From assembly GCA_013812565.1 (NCBI GenBank), contig JACCTF010000377.1, forward strand, positions 1 to 7,545: a stretch of DNA of 7,545 nucleotides. The letters run 5' to 3'. Below are positions 6,133 through 7,545 of the stretch, in pieces. Within the stretch, counting starts at the first letter, position 1; each line of letters opens with the position of its first letter. Source of the stretch: Pyrinomonadaceae bacterium (GTDB lineage: Bacteria > Acidobacteriota > Blastocatellia > Pyrinomonadales > Pyrinomonadaceae). Position numbers and translations under genes: made by a program. The notes under the pieces are model-generated. The model was not told the origin of the DNA and searched no databases. It worked only from the letters and a program-made list of their open reading frames with translations.

Positions 6133-6735
6133 ATGATTACCGATGAGGTCGCTCCACAGGCATCGCCAGCTTTAATCATCAACGCTCGTGCGCTTGAGCT
6201 AACCGGCGAGCAGTTCTTTCAGCTCTGCCAGGACAACCGCGACTTGCGCTTCGAGATGACCGCTGATGGAGAAATCATCATCATGCCGCCGACAGGCTCA
6301 GACACAGGGGAACGTAACAGCGAACTTAACTACCAACTGCGCCACTGGACAAAGCAAGACGCCAACGGAAAGTGCTTTGACTCTTCCACCGCATTCACCC
6401 TGCCAAATGGAGCCAAGCGCTCGCCAGATGCTTCGTGGATTCGCAAAGAGCGGTATGAGGCGCTTACCCCGGATGAAAGAAAACGCTTTGCGCCCATCTG
6501 CCCTGACTTTGTTGTTGAACTGCGCTCAGAGAGCGACACTCTTAACTCACTGCACGAGAAGATGCGTGAGTACATCGAAAACGGCGCTCGGCTTGGCTGG
6601 TTAATTGATCCGAGCGCTAAGCGAGTTTATATATATCGTCCGAGCCAAGCCGTGGAATGTTTAGAACAGCCGGAGACAATCACCGCCGATCCGGTGCTGT
6701 GCGGCTTTGTGTTGCGGATGCAAGACATCTGGTAA
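6133..6735 (+). CDS. Uma2-family (DUF820) PD-(D/E)XK nuclease-like protein
   Basis: The protein has 200 residues from ATG 6133; AAAGG (6119-6123) lies 9 bases upstream. A GTG two codons earlier (6127) is a real alternative, with AAGGA at 6111-6115. The family pattern is clear: an N-terminal helix with FFQLCQDN, then EMTADGEIIIMPPTG, an RNSELNYQLRHW helix, SPDASWI, CPDFVVELRSESD, and the closing GWLIDP and VYIYRP strands. Numbered from ATG 6133, the likely catalytic set is D99 (in SPD) and E129-L-R131. The second acidic residue is therefore followed by arginine where many PD-(D/E)XK enzymes have lysine; arginine or other replacements occur in parts of the family. Uma2 proteins are abundant, often in many paralogues, and their biological substrate is not established. 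No toxin-antitoxin or restriction partner lies beside it. Length is normal. Confidence 0.9.
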   Translation: MITDEVAPQASPALIINARALELTGEQFFQLCQDNRDLRFEMTADGEIIIMPPTGSDTGERNSELNYQLRHWTKQDANGKCFDSSTAFTLPNGAKRSPDASWIRKERYEALTPDERKRFAPICPDFVVELRSESDTLNSLHEKMREYIENGARLGWLIDPSAKRVYIYRPSQAVECLEQPETITADPVLCGFVLRMQDIW

Positions 6736-6787
6736 TCTGAGGGCGCAATCACGAAACACGCTTCCTTATCTTGTAAAGGAGATCAAA

Positions 6788-7545
<758 letters not shown>

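Noticed and set aside
6081..6146. 21-codon ORF starting at ATG 6081 and overlapping the Uma2 start.
   Set aside because: It has no ribosome binding site and no recognisable content; the overlap alone is weak evidence.

Overview
The window looks like chromosomal DNA of an Acidobacteriota bacterium; a class such as Blastocatellia is possible but not proven. The main reason is the 1228-residue Oar-like TonB-dependent outer-membrane protein with an N-terminal carboxypeptidase-regulatory-like (CNA-B-type) domain, a family greatly expanded in Acidobacteriota. A Tat-exported Gfo/Idh/MocA oxidoreductase and an Uma2-family protein fit the same picture. All recognisable genes lie on the + strand, with moderate GC and mostly good Shine-Dalgarno sites.

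Layout: (1) 3-74, the end of a glycine-rich protein, probably an RRM-type RNA-binding protein, followed by a strong 14-bp intrinsic terminator (108-148). (2) 351-725, a small protein with two CXXC knuckles and a C-terminal tudor/SH3-like segment, followed by a perfect 11-bp hairpin (751-786). (3) 816-831, an operator-like inverted repeat; then a previously easy-to-miss 36-residue small ORF (889-999) with an excellent ribosome binding site; then a complete membrane fatty-acid (acyl-CoA delta-9 type) desaturase (1023-1901). (4) 1902-2240, an AT-richer intergenic stretch with no convincing gene and a 13-bp palindrome close to the next start. (5) 2241-5927, the Oar-like TonB-dependent receptor, followed by two hairpins, the second a perfect 14-bp stem of a type that may be a dispersed repeat or terminator. 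(6) 6133-6735, an Uma2-family PD-(D/E)XK nuclease-like protein. (7) 6788 to the window end, the first 252 residues of a Tat-exported Gfo/Idh/MocA-family oxidoreductase, cut by the window edge.

The genes do not form an obvious single pathway. The desaturase (membrane lipid unsaturation), the outer-membrane receptor and the exported oxidoreductase all concern the cell envelope or periplasm, but hairpins separate most of them, so they look like mostly independent transcription units. Only the small ORF plus desaturase, and possibly Uma2 plus oxidoreductase (52-base gap, no terminator seen), look like candidate operons. I do not see a complete new defence, mobile or biosynthetic system. The best leads are the small ORF with its upstream inverted repeat, and the zinc-knuckle/tudor-like protein.
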